DNA of 64,000 bases from Bordetella genomosp. 11 (GTDB taxonomy: Bacteria > Pseudomonadota > Gammaproteobacteria > Burkholderiales > Burkholderiaceae_B): positions 2,728,001 through 2,792,000 of the forward strand of contig NZ_NEVS01000004.1 in NCBI RefSeq assembly GCF_002261215.1. The letters are read 5' to 3'. Position numbers and translations under genes: made by a program. Below are positions 24,796 through 34,198 of the stretch, piece by piece; positions within the stretch are counted from its first letter, which is position 1; each line of letters starts with the position of its first letter. Below the pieces are notes generated by a model. The model made no database searches. It was not told the origin of the DNA and worked only from the letters and a program-made list of their open reading frames with translations.

Positions 24796-26427
24796 ATGAA
24801 GAATCAATCTTTGAAACGGCGTATATACGCGAGCTTCGCCGCCATCCTGGCCGTGATGCTGTTGATGGTGGTCGTGGACTACATGCGGCTGCTGGCGATC
24901 GATGAAGACGCGCAGGGATTGGGCCAGGACTCGCTGCCCGGCCTGCGTTACAGCATCGACATGCGCGATAGCTGGCGCGATGCGTTCGAAGACCTGCGAG
25001 AGGGAGTCAGCAGTCAGAACGAACAAACCGGCACCGATGCCACGGCATCCCTGCGCGCCACGCTTACCCGGGAGCGCACCCAGCTGGACGCCGCGATGCG
25101 CGCCTACGAGGCCACGCCATTCGTGGACGACGACCGCGCGGTTTACATGGAGTTCCAGGGTAACGTGGACGCTTACCGCAAGATCGAGGACACGGTGTTC
25201 GCGGCCCTGCAGAACGGCGACCCCGCCCGCGCCCGCGCCCTGCTGCGCGAACAGTTGCAGCCGATTTTCCACAACGGCATGTCGGTGACCGACCGAATGC
25301 TGACGGACAATCGCACCCGCGCCGAGTCCTCCACCGCGCAAATCCTGACCGCCCTGCGGCACGCGGAAGGGATTATGCTGGTCGGCCTGATCCTGGCGCT
25401 GCTGGTGGCCGTACTGGCGGGCATCCTGCTGATGCGGGCGATCGACAGGCCCATGCAACGTATCGTCGCCGTCCTGGGGGCGTTCGGCGCGGGCGACCTG
25501 AACAGCCGCTTGAACCTGGGCCGCCGCGATGAATTCGGCGCCATCGAAACGGGCTTCAATCGCATGGCCGACGAATTGACCGAGCTCGTTGGCAAGACGC
25601 AGCGTTCCGCCATCCAGGTGGCCACCTCGGTCACCCAGATCGCCGCTACGGCCAAGGAACAACAGGCGACGGCATCCGAAGTGGCGGCGACCACGACAGA
25701 GATCGGCGCGACCTCGCGCGAGATCGCCGCGACGTCCCGCGACCTGGTGCGCACCATGAACGAAGTCTCGGGCGCGGCCGACCAGACCGCGACGCTGGCC
25801 GACGAGGGCCATCACGACCTGGTACGCATGGAGACGACGATGCGCACCGTGGTGGATGCCGCCGGCTCGGTCAACGCGAAGCTTGCGGTCTTGAATGAAA
25901 AGGCAGGCAACATCAACCAGGTCGTGACCACCATCAACAAGGTGGCCGACCAGACCAACCTCCTGTCGCTGAACGCTGCCATCGAAGCCGAAAAGGCCGG
26001 CGAATACGGGCGCGGCTTCGCCGTCGTGGCCACCGAGATCCGCCGCCTGGCCGACCAGACCGCGGTCGCCACCTACGATATCGAGCAGATCGTGCGCGAG
26101 ATCCAATCTTCCGTGGCGGCGGGGGTCATGGGCATGGACAAGTTCTCCGAAGAAGTCCGGCGCGGTATGACCGAGATGCAACAGGTCGGCGAGCAGCTGG
26201 CCCAAATCATCCAGCATGTGCAAACGCTGGCGCCTCGTGTGCAGATGGTCAATGAGGGCATGCAGGCGCAGGCAACCGGTGCCGAGCAGATCAACCAGGC
26301 CCTGAGCCAGCTGGCCGACGCCACTCAGCAGACCGTGGAGTCGCTGCGCCAGTCCAGCGTGGCGATCGACGACCTGAATACGGTCGCGGGCGAATTGCGC
26401 GGCAGCGTTACCCGGTTCAGGATGTGA
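24796..26427 (+). CDS. wspA: Methyl-accepting chemoreceptor WspA
   Basis: The 543-residue receptor has a short N-terminal cytosolic start, TM1 at about 11-30, a 4-helix-bundle periplasmic ligand domain, TM2 at about 194-216, a HAMP domain and a cytosolic coiled-coil with the signalling tip NLLSLNAAIEAEKAGEYGRGFAVVATEIRRLADQ. Length matches WspA of Pseudomonas. It heads the seven-gene wsp operon and should sense a surface-associated cue, passing it to the CheA-like kinase WspE through WspB and WspD. ATG 24796 has an AAAG-type weak ribosome binding site and stop TGA 26425-26427 overlaps the next start by one base. Confidence 0.9.
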   Translation: MKNQSLKRRIYASFAAILAVMLLMVVVDYMRLLAIDEDAQGLGQDSLPGLRYSIDMRDSWRDAFEDLREGVSSQNEQTGTDATASLRATLTRERTQLDAAMRAYEATPFVDDDRAVYMEFQGNVDAYRKIEDTVFAALQNGDPARARALLREQLQPIFHNGMSVTDRMLTDNRTRAESSTAQILTALRHAEGIMLVGLILALLVAVLAGILLMRAIDRPMQRIVAVLGAFGAGDLNSRLNLGRRDEFGAIETGFNRMADELTELVGKTQRSAIQVATSVTQIAATAKEQQATASEVAATTTEIGATSREIAATSRDLVRTMNEVSGAADQTATLADEGHHDLVRMETTMRTVVDAAGSVNAKLAVLNEKAGNINQVVTTINKVADQTNLLSLNAAIEAEKAGEYGRGFAVVATEIRRLADQTAVATYDIEQIVREIQSSVAAGVMGMDKFSEEVRRGMTEMQQVGEQLAQIIQHVQTLAPRVQMVNEGMQAQATGAEQINQALSQLADATQQTVESLRQSSVAIDDLNTVAGELRGSVTRFRM

Positions 26428-26966
26428 TGACCGCCCAAACGCGCGCTTCCGGCTCCCTGGCATCGGCCGGCCCCGGCGAGCGTGGGCGCCGTCTGTTCCT
26501 GCGCTTCGACATCGCCGGCGATCGCTACGTCCTGGCCGCGTCGGAGATCGTGCGGATGCTCCCGGTCACGCCGCTGAAAAACCTGCCCGGCATGCCGGCC
26601 TGGGTCGCCGGCCTTCTGCTGTACGGCGGTACGCCGGTGCCGGTGATCGACATCCGCGCCCTGGCGCTGGGCCAGGCATCGACCGCGCGCGCCAGCACGC
26701 GCGTGGCGGTGGTGCACTACCGCCATGCCACCCGGGCACCCGCGCCTTTGCTCGGACTGCTGCTGGAACACGCCACCGAAACCGTGCATTACGACTCGGA
26801 CGACTTCGTGCCGTATGGCCTGGATAATCGCGAAGCCCGCTACCTGGGCCCCGTGCGACCCGACACGCACGGCCTGGTGCAATGGGTCAAGGTCGAGGAC
26901 CTGCTGCCGCCGACCGTTCGGGAACGGCTGTTCCAGGATGCCGCGGCGGGGAGCGCCGAAGCATGA
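26427..26966 (+). CDS. wspB: CheW-like coupling protein WspB
   Basis: The 179-residue protein is a single CheW domain. It has a beta-barrel sequence with FLRFDIAGDRYVLAASEIVRMLP and WVAGLLLYGGTPVPVIDIRALA. It bridges WspA to the kinase WspE. A 20-residue disordered N-terminus precedes the domain. The ATG at 26427 shares its A with the wspA stop and the stop overlaps wspC (ATGA), so the genes are translationally coupled. Confidence 0.88.
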   Translation: MTAQTRASGSLASAGPGERGRRLFLRFDIAGDRYVLAASEIVRMLPVTPLKNLPGMPAWVAGLLLYGGTPVPVIDIRALALGQASTARASTRVAVVHYRHATRAPAPLLGLLLEHATETVHYDSDDFVPYGLDNREARYLGPVRPDTHGLVQWVKVEDLLPPTVRERLFQDAAAGSAEA

Positions 26967-28294
26967 GCATCGACGGATTCGCCGCGCTGCTCAAGCGCCG
27001 CATGGGGCTGGACGCCGAGTCCATCGGCGTGGCCGCCGTGGAACGCGCGGTGCGCCAGCGCGCGCAGGCCACCACCCGTGGAGACGAAGCGGCGTACTGG
27101 CAGTTGCTGGCGGGATCCGCGCAGGAACAGCAGGAACTGATAGAAACCGTCGTGGTGCCCGAGACCTCGTTCTTCCGGCATGCGGAATCCATGGACACGC
27201 TGGCCCTGCTGGCGCGCCAGCGCGCGGCGCATGGGGCGGCGCTGCGCATCCTCAGCCTGCCCTGTTCCAGCGGCGAGGAAGCCTACACGATCGCGATGGC
27301 GCTGCTGGACGCCGGTGTGGACGCGGAGCGCTTCGCGGTGCTGGGCATGGATATCAGCGACCGGCTGGTAGCGCGCGCCGAGCAAGGCATCTACGGCCGC
27401 AACGCCTTTCGCGGCGAAGCGCTGGACTACCGCGCCCGCCATTTCACGGAAACGCCGCAGGGGTATTCGGTCAACCCGCGGGTACGCGCGCACGTGCGCT
27501 TCCAACCGGGCAATCTGCTGGACCCGTCGCTGGCCCTGCCGGCGGACGCCTACGACTTCGTATTCTGCCGCAACCTGCTGATCTACTTCGACAACCCGAC
27601 CCAGGAGGCGGCCGTCGAGGTATTGCGCCGGTTGTGCCGGCAGGATGGCGTGATCTTCGTCGGCCCGGCGGAAGCCAGCCTGCTTACCCGCCTGGGCATG
27701 AAACAGATCGACGCGGCGCGCGCGTTCGCCTTCCGCAACGCGCAAGGCGGCGCGGCGGCCGAAGAACCCCGGCGCGCGCGGACGACAGGATCGGCGCCCG
27801 GCCACGCCGTGCGCGACGCGGCGGCGCGATCGCGTCCGCCCGCGCGTCCATTCGGCTTGGCCGCGCCAGGCAGAACGCATCCGGCGCCCGCGCGCGCGGC
27901 CGGACCGGTGCCGGCATCCTCCGGAACCGCCACCCCAGGCCGGGGACAAGGAACGCCGGCGGACCGCGAGGGCGATACCCGCGCGCGGTCGTCGCTGGCG
28001 GCCATCCAGGCCCTGGCCGACGCCGGCCGCCTGGACGAAGCGCGCGCGGCGGCGGCCGTGCACGTCGAAACGCATGGCCCGTCCGCCGAAGCCTATTACC
28101 TGATCGGACTGCTGGACGACGCCGCCAACCTGACGGCCGCCGCGGAAACGGCCTATCGGAAGACCCTGTACCTCGATCCCGGCCACCGGCAGGCGCTGCT
28201 GCATCTGGCCTCGCTGCTGGAAACGCGCGGCGAAACGGCGCCGGCCCTCCAACTGAGAGCGCGCGCGGCGCGGCGCGAGAACAGACATGCATGA
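26963..28294 (+). CDS. wspC: CheR-type methyltransferase with TPR tail, WspC
   Basis: The 443-residue protein has an N-terminal helical CheR domain (about 1-80) and a SAM-dependent methyltransferase domain (about 85-275) with the motif SLPCSSGEEAYTIAMALL and the conserved FCRNLLIYF. It methylates glutamates of WspA to tune signalling. After residue 275 comes a Pro/Ala/Arg-rich disordered linker, then a TPR-like C-terminus (about 345-443) with helical repeats (AAAETAYRKTLYLDPGHRQALLHLASLLE). This is the layout of WspC. It overlaps wspD by 8 bases at its 3' end. Confidence 0.88.
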   Translation: MSIDGFAALLKRRMGLDAESIGVAAVERAVRQRAQATTRGDEAAYWQLLAGSAQEQQELIETVVVPETSFFRHAESMDTLALLARQRAAHGAALRILSLPCSSGEEAYTIAMALLDAGVDAERFAVLGMDISDRLVARAEQGIYGRNAFRGEALDYRARHFTETPQGYSVNPRVRAHVRFQPGNLLDPSLALPADAYDFVFCRNLLIYFDNPTQEAAVEVLRRLCRQDGVIFVGPAEASLLTRLGMKQIDAARAFAFRNAQGGAAAEEPRRARTTGSAPGHAVRDAAARSRPPARPFGLAAPGRTHPAPARAAGPVPASSGTATPGRGQGTPADREGDTRARSSLAAIQALADAGRLDEARAAAAVHVETHGPSAEAYYLIGLLDDAANLTAAAETAYRKTLYLDPGHRQALLHLASLLETRGETAPALQLRARAARRENRHA

Positions 28295-29018
28295 ACGGGA
28301 CGACACCGCGGTGGACGATTGCTGGAACCGCATCGGCGTGCGCGGCGACCGCTCCTGTCCGCGGCTGGACGAGTACATTCATTGCCGGCAATGTCCCGTG
28401 CATGCGACCGCCGCGAAAAGTCTGTTGAACCGCGTCACGCCGGGTGTGGACGCGGCCGCCGAAGCGACGATCGCGGTCCGGGCGGACGCCACGCGGAGCG
28501 CGGCCATGTCGGCCGGCGCGATGCCGGCCTCGGACATCGCCGGCGCCGCACTGCCCGGGCCGGCCCTTGCCGACGGCGCGACTTCCCTGCTGCTGTTCCG
28601 CCTGCATGCCGAATGGCTGGCCCTGCCGGTGGCGGCACTGGCCGAAGTCACGCCGATGCGGCCCGTCCACAGCCTGCCCCGGCGCGCGGGCATCGTGGCC
28701 GGCGTCTGCAATGTCCGTGGGCGCCTGATCCCCTGCATATCGCTGGCCCCGCTGCTGAACCTCGCGCCGCCGCCGGATACGCCCGAGGGCAAGGCCACCC
28801 CGCGCATGCTGGTGCTTTCCCTGCATACCGGAACGGTCGTTGCGCCGGTGGACGACGTCGCCGGCATACAGTCATTCGCCTCGTCGGCCATCGGTCCGCT
28901 GCCCGACACGCTCGCCGGCGCCCGCTACGCCAGCGGCGTGGTGCGCTATCGCGAACGTGCCGTCGGCGTACTGGACAGCACGCGGCTCGGGCGTGCCATC
29001 GAAGGGAGGCTCGCATGA
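28287..29018 (+). CDS. wspD: CheW-like coupling protein WspD with Cys-rich N-terminus
   Basis: The 243-residue protein has an N-terminal 40-residue segment with four cysteines (12, 24, 33, 36) in the phrase CWNRIGVRGDRSCPRLDEYIHC, characteristic of WspD. A CheW domain follows from about residue 90. It is the second adaptor that couples WspA to WspE. The Cys cluster could bind a metal or Fe-S cluster but no role is established. Its start overlaps wspC by 8 bases and its end overlaps wspE (ATGA). Confidence 0.86.
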   Translation: MHERDDTAVDDCWNRIGVRGDRSCPRLDEYIHCRQCPVHATAAKSLLNRVTPGVDAAAEATIAVRADATRSAAMSAGAMPASDIAGAALPGPALADGATSLLLFRLHAEWLALPVAALAEVTPMRPVHSLPRRAGIVAGVCNVRGRLIPCISLAPLLNLAPPPDTPEGKATPRMLVLSLHTGTVVAPVDDVAGIQSFASSAIGPLPDTLAGARYASGVVRYRERAVGVLDSTRLGRAIEGRLA

Positions 29019-31351
29019 GCCCGGACCGCTTGCGTGACGCTTCGCTGCTGGACCTGTACAAGATGGAAGCGGCCGCGCAGGTGCAGGTACTGGACGCCGG
29101 TCTGCTGGCGCTGGAGCGCGAGCCGCGGGAAGCGACACACCTGGCCGCCTGCATGCGCGCGGCCCACTCCCTGAAGGGCGCGGCGCGCATCGTCGGGCTG
29201 GACGGCCCGGTACAGGTGGCGCACGCCATGGAAGACCGACTGGTCGACGCACAGAAGGGCCACGCGCCGCTGGACGCCGCGGCGATCGACCTGCTGTTGC
29301 GCGGGACCGACCTGCTGCGCAACATGCCAGGCGAGGACACGCAGGCCGACATCGCCGCCGCGCGCGCATTCGTGGCGTCGCTGACGATGCCGGACAGCGC
29401 GCGGACCGCGGCCGCCCAGGCCGAAGAGGCGCCGGCCGCCGCCGGCGCCTCTTCGGTCGAAAGCGCCGTGGAAAATCCCCCATCCCAGACCGAAGCCCAC
29501 GGAGACTCCGCCGGATCCGCCGCCCCATCCGTGGAGCAGCACGCTCGCGCGCCTGCGGCCGGCGCCAACGATGCGGCTCCGCCCTCGGGCGAAGCCGCCG
29601 ACGAGCGCGCCCTGCGGGTAACCGCCCGCACGCTGGACGAACTGCTGGGACTGTCCAGCGAAACGCTGGTCGAAGCCAACCGGCTGTCGCCGTTCGCCGC
29701 CTCGCTGCTGCCGCTCAAGCGCATGCAGGACGGACTGGCGAAACTGCTCGACGCGTTACATCACCAGGCGGTCGGCAAGCACATCGATGAAGGCGCCCTG
29801 GCCACGCTCGAACAGGCGCGCCAGCAAGCGGCCACCTGCCAGCAAATGCTGGGCGACCGCATGGCGCAGGCGGACCAGTTCGGCTGGCGCATCGGCGACC
29901 TGGGCCAGCGCCTGTACGACACCGCGCTGCGGTGCCGCATGCGCCCCTTCGGCGATGCCGTCGCCGGCCTGCCGCGCATGGTCCGCGACCTGGCCCGCAC
30001 GCTGGGCAAACAGGCGCGCCTGGAGATCGCCGGCGTGGCGACGCGCGTGGATCGCGACATCCTGGAGGGGCTGGACGCGCCGCTGACGCACCTGCTGCGC
30101 AACGCCGTCGATCATGGCATCGAGACGCCGGCGCGGCGCCGCGCGGCGGGCAAGCGCGAGGAAGGCACCGTCACGCTGCAGGCGCGCCACAGCGCCGGCA
30201 TGCTGGTGGTGGAAGTGGCCGACGACGGTGCGGGGATCGACGTCCCCACCCTGCGCGAGCAGATCGTCCGCCGCGGCCTGGCGACGCGGCAGACCGCGGA
30301 TGCGCTCAGCGAAAGCGAAACGCTGGCATTCCTCTTCCTGCCAGGCTTCACGACCCGATCCTCGGTGACGGAATTCTCCGGGCGCGGCGTCGGCCTGGAC
30401 GTGGTCCACGACATGGCGCGCCGTCTGCGCGGCGCCGCCCGCGTGCACCAGCGCACCGGCGAAGGCACCCGCTTTACCCTGGAGTTGCCGTTATCGCTTT
30501 CCGTCGTGCGCAGCCTGATCGTCGAAATCGCCGGCGAACGCTATGCCTTTCCGCTGGCCTACGTATCGCGCACCCTGCGCCTGCCCCGCGATGCCGTCGA
30601 GCAATTGGAGGGCCGCCAGCATTTTCGCCACGACGGCCTGCAGATCGGCCTGGTGGGGGCCGGCCAAATCCTGCAATACGCGCGCCAGCCTGCCCTCGGC
30701 GAGGTCGTGTCGGTAGTCCTGCTGACCGATCAGCAGGGCCGCCATTACGGCGTGGCGGTGGACCGTTTCATCGCGGAACAGACCCTGGTGGTGCAGCCGC
30801 TGGATCCGCGCCTCGGCAAACTGCAGGACATCCAGGCCGGCGCGGTCATGGAGGATGGCGCGCCCGTACTGATCCTCGATGTGGAGGACATGCTGCGGAC
30901 AATCGAAAAACAGGCCGCCAGCGGCACCCTGCAGCGCGTGGACGCGGACGCGGCAACCCGCGTGCCGGAGCGCCGCAAGCGTATCCTGGTGGTGGACGAT
31001 TCGCTGACCGTGCGCGAGCTGGAACGCAAACTGCTGTCGAACCGCGGGTATGACGTCGCGGTCGCGGTCGACGGCATGGATGGCTGGAACATGGCCCGGG
31101 CGCAGCACTTCGACCTGGTCGTCACCGACGTCGATATGCCGCGCATGGACGGTATCGAGCTGGTTACGCTGATCCGCAAGGATCCACGCCTGCAATCGAT
31201 GCATGTGATGGTGGTGTCGTACAAGGACCGGGAGGAAGACCGCCGGCGCGGGCTGGACGCCGGCGCCGACTATTATCTGGGCAAGAGCAGCTTCCACGAC
31301 GACGCCCTGCTGGACGCCGTCGAGGATCTCATCGGACGGGCGCGCTCATGA
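29015..31351 (+). CDS. wspE: Hybrid CheA-type histidine kinase WspE with receiver domain
   Basis: The 778-residue kinase has an HPt domain with phospho-His51 (AAHSLKGAARIV), a variable acidic linker (about 125-195), dimerisation, the HATPase region (HLLRNAVDHGIE, VEVADDGAGID, FSGRGVGLDVV), a CheW-like domain and a C-terminal receiver at 653-778 with phospho-Asp705 (TDVDMPRMDG). It phosphorylates WspR, and WspF as a controlling branch. ATG 29015 has GAAGGGAGG upstream and overlaps wspD by 4 bases. The fused receiver is normal for WspE. Confidence 0.92.
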   Translation: MSPDRLRDASLLDLYKMEAAAQVQVLDAGLLALEREPREATHLAACMRAAHSLKGAARIVGLDGPVQVAHAMEDRLVDAQKGHAPLDAAAIDLLLRGTDLLRNMPGEDTQADIAAARAFVASLTMPDSARTAAAQAEEAPAAAGASSVESAVENPPSQTEAHGDSAGSAAPSVEQHARAPAAGANDAAPPSGEAADERALRVTARTLDELLGLSSETLVEANRLSPFAASLLPLKRMQDGLAKLLDALHHQAVGKHIDEGALATLEQARQQAATCQQMLGDRMAQADQFGWRIGDLGQRLYDTALRCRMRPFGDAVAGLPRMVRDLARTLGKQARLEIAGVATRVDRDILEGLDAPLTHLLRNAVDHGIETPARRRAAGKREEGTVTLQARHSAGMLVVEVADDGAGIDVPTLREQIVRRGLATRQTADALSESETLAFLFLPGFTTRSSVTEFSGRGVGLDVVHDMARRLRGAARVHQRTGEGTRFTLELPLSLSVVRSLIVEIAGERYAFPLAYVSRTLRLPRDAVEQLEGRQHFRHDGLQIGLVGAGQILQYARQPALGEVVSVVLLTDQQGRHYGVAVDRFIAEQTLVVQPLDPRLGKLQDIQAGAVMEDGAPVLILDVEDMLRTIEKQAASGTLQRVDADAATRVPERRKRILVVDDSLTVRELERKLLSNRGYDVAVAVDGMDGWNMARAQHFDLVVTDVDMPRMDGIELVTLIRKDPRLQSMHVMVVSYKDREEDRRRGLDAGADYYLGKSSFHDDALLDAVEDLIGRARS

Positions 31352-32370
31352 GGATCGGCATCGTCAACGACAAACTCGCGGCCGTGGAGACGCTCAGGCA
31401 GGCGCTGGCCATGGACCCGGAGCTGCAGGTCGCGTGGGTCGCCTTCGACGGCGCCGAAGCCGTGCAGCGATGCGCCGCGGTGCGGCCGGACATCGTGCTG
31501 ATGGAGCTGGCGATGCCGGTCATGGACGGCAGCGAGGCCACCCGGCGCATCATGGCCGATACGCCGTGCGCCATCATCATCGTGGCCACGGATGTCGACC
31601 GCCATACGGCGCGCGTCTTCGACGCCATGGGGCACGGCGCGCTGGACGCCATGGAAATACCCGATCTGGCGGACGGCGACCCGCGCGCCGCGGCGGCGCC
31701 GCTGCTGCGCAAGATCCGCAACGCGGGGTGGCTGATCGGCGCCTACGACCGCCGGCGTCCCGCCAGGCAGGAACCGGCCGCGGCGCCCCAGGCGGACCGG
31801 GGCCAGCTGGTCGCCATCGGCGCGAGCGCGGGCGGGCCGCCTTCGCTGGCCTTGCTGCTGAAGGCCCTGCCGGCGGATTTTCCCGCCGGCATCGTCCTGG
31901 TCCAGCACGTCGATGCTTCGTTCGCGCAGGACATGGCACGCTGGCTGGACGACCAGATCGACATGCCGGTGCGCCTGGCGCTGCCGGGCGATACGCCGCA
32001 GCCGGGCACGGTGCTGCTGGCCGGCACCAACGACCACCTGGTACTGCTGCGCGACGGCACCCTGAACTACACGAAACACCCCGTGGAGGGCCTGTACCGC
32101 CCTTCCATCGACGTCTTTTTCAACAGCGTGGCACGCCACTGGCGCGGCGCCGCCGCGGGCGTACTATTGACCGGCATGGGGCGGGACGGCGCGCTCGGCC
32201 TGAAAGCCATGCGCGACCATGGCTTCCTGACCATCGCGCAGGACCGCGCCACCAGTGCCGTCTACGGCATGCCCAAGGCGGCCGCGGAACTGGGTGCCGC
32301 CATGGAAATCACGCCACTGCCGCATATCGCCGAAAGCCTCGCCGCGCGCTTCGCGCGCAAGCCGGCCTGA
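31348..32370 (+). CDS. wspF: CheB-type methylesterase WspF with Glu at the phospho-Asp position
   Basis: The 340-residue protein has a receiver domain (about 1-120), a linker and a CheB methylesterase domain (about 150-335) with GASAGGPPS, LVQHVDASF and TGMGRDGALGL providing Ser, His and Asp. It removes methyl groups from WspA and damps the Wsp signal; loss of it in Pseudomonas leaves WspR always on. Here the receiver reads PDIVLMELAMPVMDG, so residue 53 is Glu where WspF and CheB have the phosphoacceptor Asp (DNA codon GAG). It overlaps wspE by 4 bases and wspR follows after 17 bases. Confidence 0.88.
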   Translation: MRIGIVNDKLAAVETLRQALAMDPELQVAWVAFDGAEAVQRCAAVRPDIVLMELAMPVMDGSEATRRIMADTPCAIIIVATDVDRHTARVFDAMGHGALDAMEIPDLADGDPRAAAAPLLRKIRNAGWLIGAYDRRRPARQEPAAAPQADRGQLVAIGASAGGPPSLALLLKALPADFPAGIVLVQHVDASFAQDMARWLDDQIDMPVRLALPGDTPQPGTVLLAGTNDHLVLLRDGTLNYTKHPVEGLYRPSIDVFFNSVARHWRGAAAGVLLTGMGRDGALGLKAMRDHGFLTIAQDRATSAVYGMPKAAAELGAAMEITPLPHIAESLAARFARKPA

Positions 32371-32387
32371 CAGCAAAGGAAATCACA

Positions 32388-33404
32388 ATGGAACCTGTCA
32401 TCGACTACGTGGCCGGCCTCGATAACAAGCCGCAGAACGCGATGGTCCTGCTGGTGGACGATCAGATCATGGTGGGGGAAGCGGTGCGCCGCGCGCTGGC
32501 CGACGAACCCAACATCGACTTTCACTTCTGCCCCGACGCGCAGGAAGCGCTGAATGTGGCCACCCAGACGCGGCCGACCGTTATCCTGCAGGACCTGGTG
32601 CTTCCCGGCGTGGACGGCCTGACGCTGGTACGCGCCTATCGCGCCAATCCGGCGACCCGCGATATCCCTATCATCGTGCTCTCGTCCAAAGAGGACCCCG
32701 AGGTCAAGAGCGCCGCCTTCAGCGCCGGCGCCAACGATTACCTTGTCAAGCTGCCGGACACCATCGAACTGGTGGCGCGCATCCGCTACCATTCGCGCTC
32801 CTACCTGGCGATGCAACAGCGCGACGAAGCCTACCAGGCCCTGCGACAGAGCCAGCAGCAGTTGATGGAGATCAACCTGGAGCTGCGCCGCCTGACCAAT
32901 TCCGACGGACTGACGGGGTTGTCCAACCGGCGGTATTTCGACAGCTACCTGAGCGCGGAATGGAAACGCGCGTCGCGCGACCAGACCGAGATCAGCATGC
33001 TGATGATCGACGTCGATCATTTCAAGAGCTACAACGATGCCTACGGCCACATGGCGGGCGACGAGGTACTGAAGAAAGTGGCGCACACCATCGCCAGCTG
33101 TTGCGAGCGCTCCACGGACCTGTCCGCGCGTTTCGGCGGCGAGGAATTCACCGTGGTGCTGCCCGGGACCCCGCTGTCCGGCGCCCGCCTGGTGGCCGAG
33201 AAGATCCGCCGCTCCATCGAGGGCCTGCACATCCCGCACCGGGACTCCGCCACGTCGGAGTGGCTGACCGTCAGCATCGGCATCGCCACGCTGGTGCCGG
33301 ACCGGCCCGACCGCTACACCCAGATCATCGACGCCGCCGACCGCGGCCTGTACAACGCCAAGCGGCAAGGACGCAATCGCGTGATGGCGCGCACGGACGA
33401 GTGA
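32388..33404 (+). CDS. wspR: Diguanylate cyclase response regulator WspR
   Basis: The 338-residue output protein has a receiver domain (about 20-140, phospho-Asp69 in ILQDLVLPGVDG), a helical linker, and a GGDEF domain with the active-site GGEEF at 250-254. The product-inhibition site RSTD lies at 241-244, five residues before GGEEF, so it should be feedback inhibited by c-di-GMP. Phosphorylated by WspE it makes c-di-GMP from two GTP, promoting attachment and biofilm. The sequence around GANDYLVKLPD is as in Pseudomonas WspR. ATG 32388 has AAAGGAA upstream. It ends one base before the opposing gntR stop. Confidence 0.93.
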   Translation: MEPVIDYVAGLDNKPQNAMVLLVDDQIMVGEAVRRALADEPNIDFHFCPDAQEALNVATQTRPTVILQDLVLPGVDGLTLVRAYRANPATRDIPIIVLSSKEDPEVKSAAFSAGANDYLVKLPDTIELVARIRYHSRSYLAMQQRDEAYQALRQSQQQLMEINLELRRLTNSDGLTGLSNRRYFDSYLSAEWKRASRDQTEISMLMIDVDHFKSYNDAYGHMAGDEVLKKVAHTIASCCERSTDLSARFGGEEFTVVLPGTPLSGARLVAEKIRRSIEGLHIPHRDSATSEWLTVSIGIATLVPDRPDRYTQIIDAADRGLYNAKRQGRNRVMARTDE

Positions 33405-33405
33405 G

Positions 33406-34128
33406 TCAATCCTCGTCCGCGCCGAACCAGTCCGGATTGCGCGCCCGTATGGGCTCGAACGACATGGTCAATTCCCTAAGGTGATGGCCCATGGCGGCCT
33501 GTGCCGCCTGCGGATCGCCATCGCGCAAAGCCTGGAAAATGGCCTGGTGCTGATCGATCAGCATTTCCAGCGGAGATACTTCGGCCAGGCTGAGATAGCG
33601 GACGCGATCCATATTGGCCTTGATGTTCTCGATGGTCTGCCACACCGCCGGACAATCCGCGGCGCCGGCGATGGCCTGGTGAAAGGCGTCGTCCAGGTCC
33701 AGGAAGGCGGCGGTATCGTTCTCGCGCGCGGCGCGGCGCTGGCGATCGAGCAGCTCGGCCATGGCCGCCAGTTGCGCGGCGGTGACACGCTGCGCGGCGC
33801 GCCCGGCCACGGCCACTTCGACGGCTTCGCGGATAAAGCGGCCGTCCTCCACACGCTTGGGCGAGATTTTCATTACGAAGGTGCCGCGCTGGGGCAGCAC
33901 CCGCACCAGGCCGGCCTCGCCCAGCTTGATGAAGGCCTCCCGCACCGGCTGGCGCGATACGCCGAAGTGCTCGGACACGTCTTTCTCCGAGAGCGGCGAC
34001 CCCGGCGGGAACGTGCCCTTGACGATGGCCTCCCGCAGCATCCGGTATATCCGCTGGTTCACCGGCCCCCGCGTATCGGCCGGCAGCGCCGCCAGCCCAC
34101 TGCCCGCCTTGTTGCGCGCCACTCCCAT
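33406..34128 (-). CDS. GntR-family regulator (FadR subfamily)
   Basis: The 240-residue protein has a GntR winged-helix DNA-binding domain at about 24-90 (LSEKDVSEHFGVSRQPVREAFIKL) followed by an FCD ligand-binding domain with the family's helical histidines (DDAFHQAI, HHLRELTMSFE). It is the last gene of the manD-MFS-gntR run and most likely controls that operon and the divergent dehydrogenase, responding to a sugar acid. ATG 34128 has GAGGA 8 bases upstream. Confidence 0.88.
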   Translation of the reverse strand: MGVARNKAGSGLAALPADTRGPVNQRIYRMLREAIVKGTFPPGSPLSEKDVSEHFGVSRQPVREAFIKLGEAGLVRVLPQRGTFVMKISPKRVEDGRFIREAVEVAVAGRAAQRVTAAQLAAMAELLDRQRRAARENDTAAFLDLDDAFHQAIAGAADCPAVWQTIENIKANMDRVRYLSLAEVSPLEMLIDQHQAIFQALRDGDPQAAQAAMGHHLRELTMSFEPIRARNPDWFGADED

Positions 34129-34198
34129 GGGCGTGTCCTCGTTCGTCTTCCCGCAAGGCCCGAGTATATCGTCCGCACCGGCCGCTTTCGCGCTGTTG

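Noticed and set aside
24646-26463. A 605-residue open frame on the - strand over wspA
   Set aside because: It is the antisense shadow of the GC-rich wspA codons; no ribosome site, low complexity His/Asp/Gly composition, and no family resemblance.
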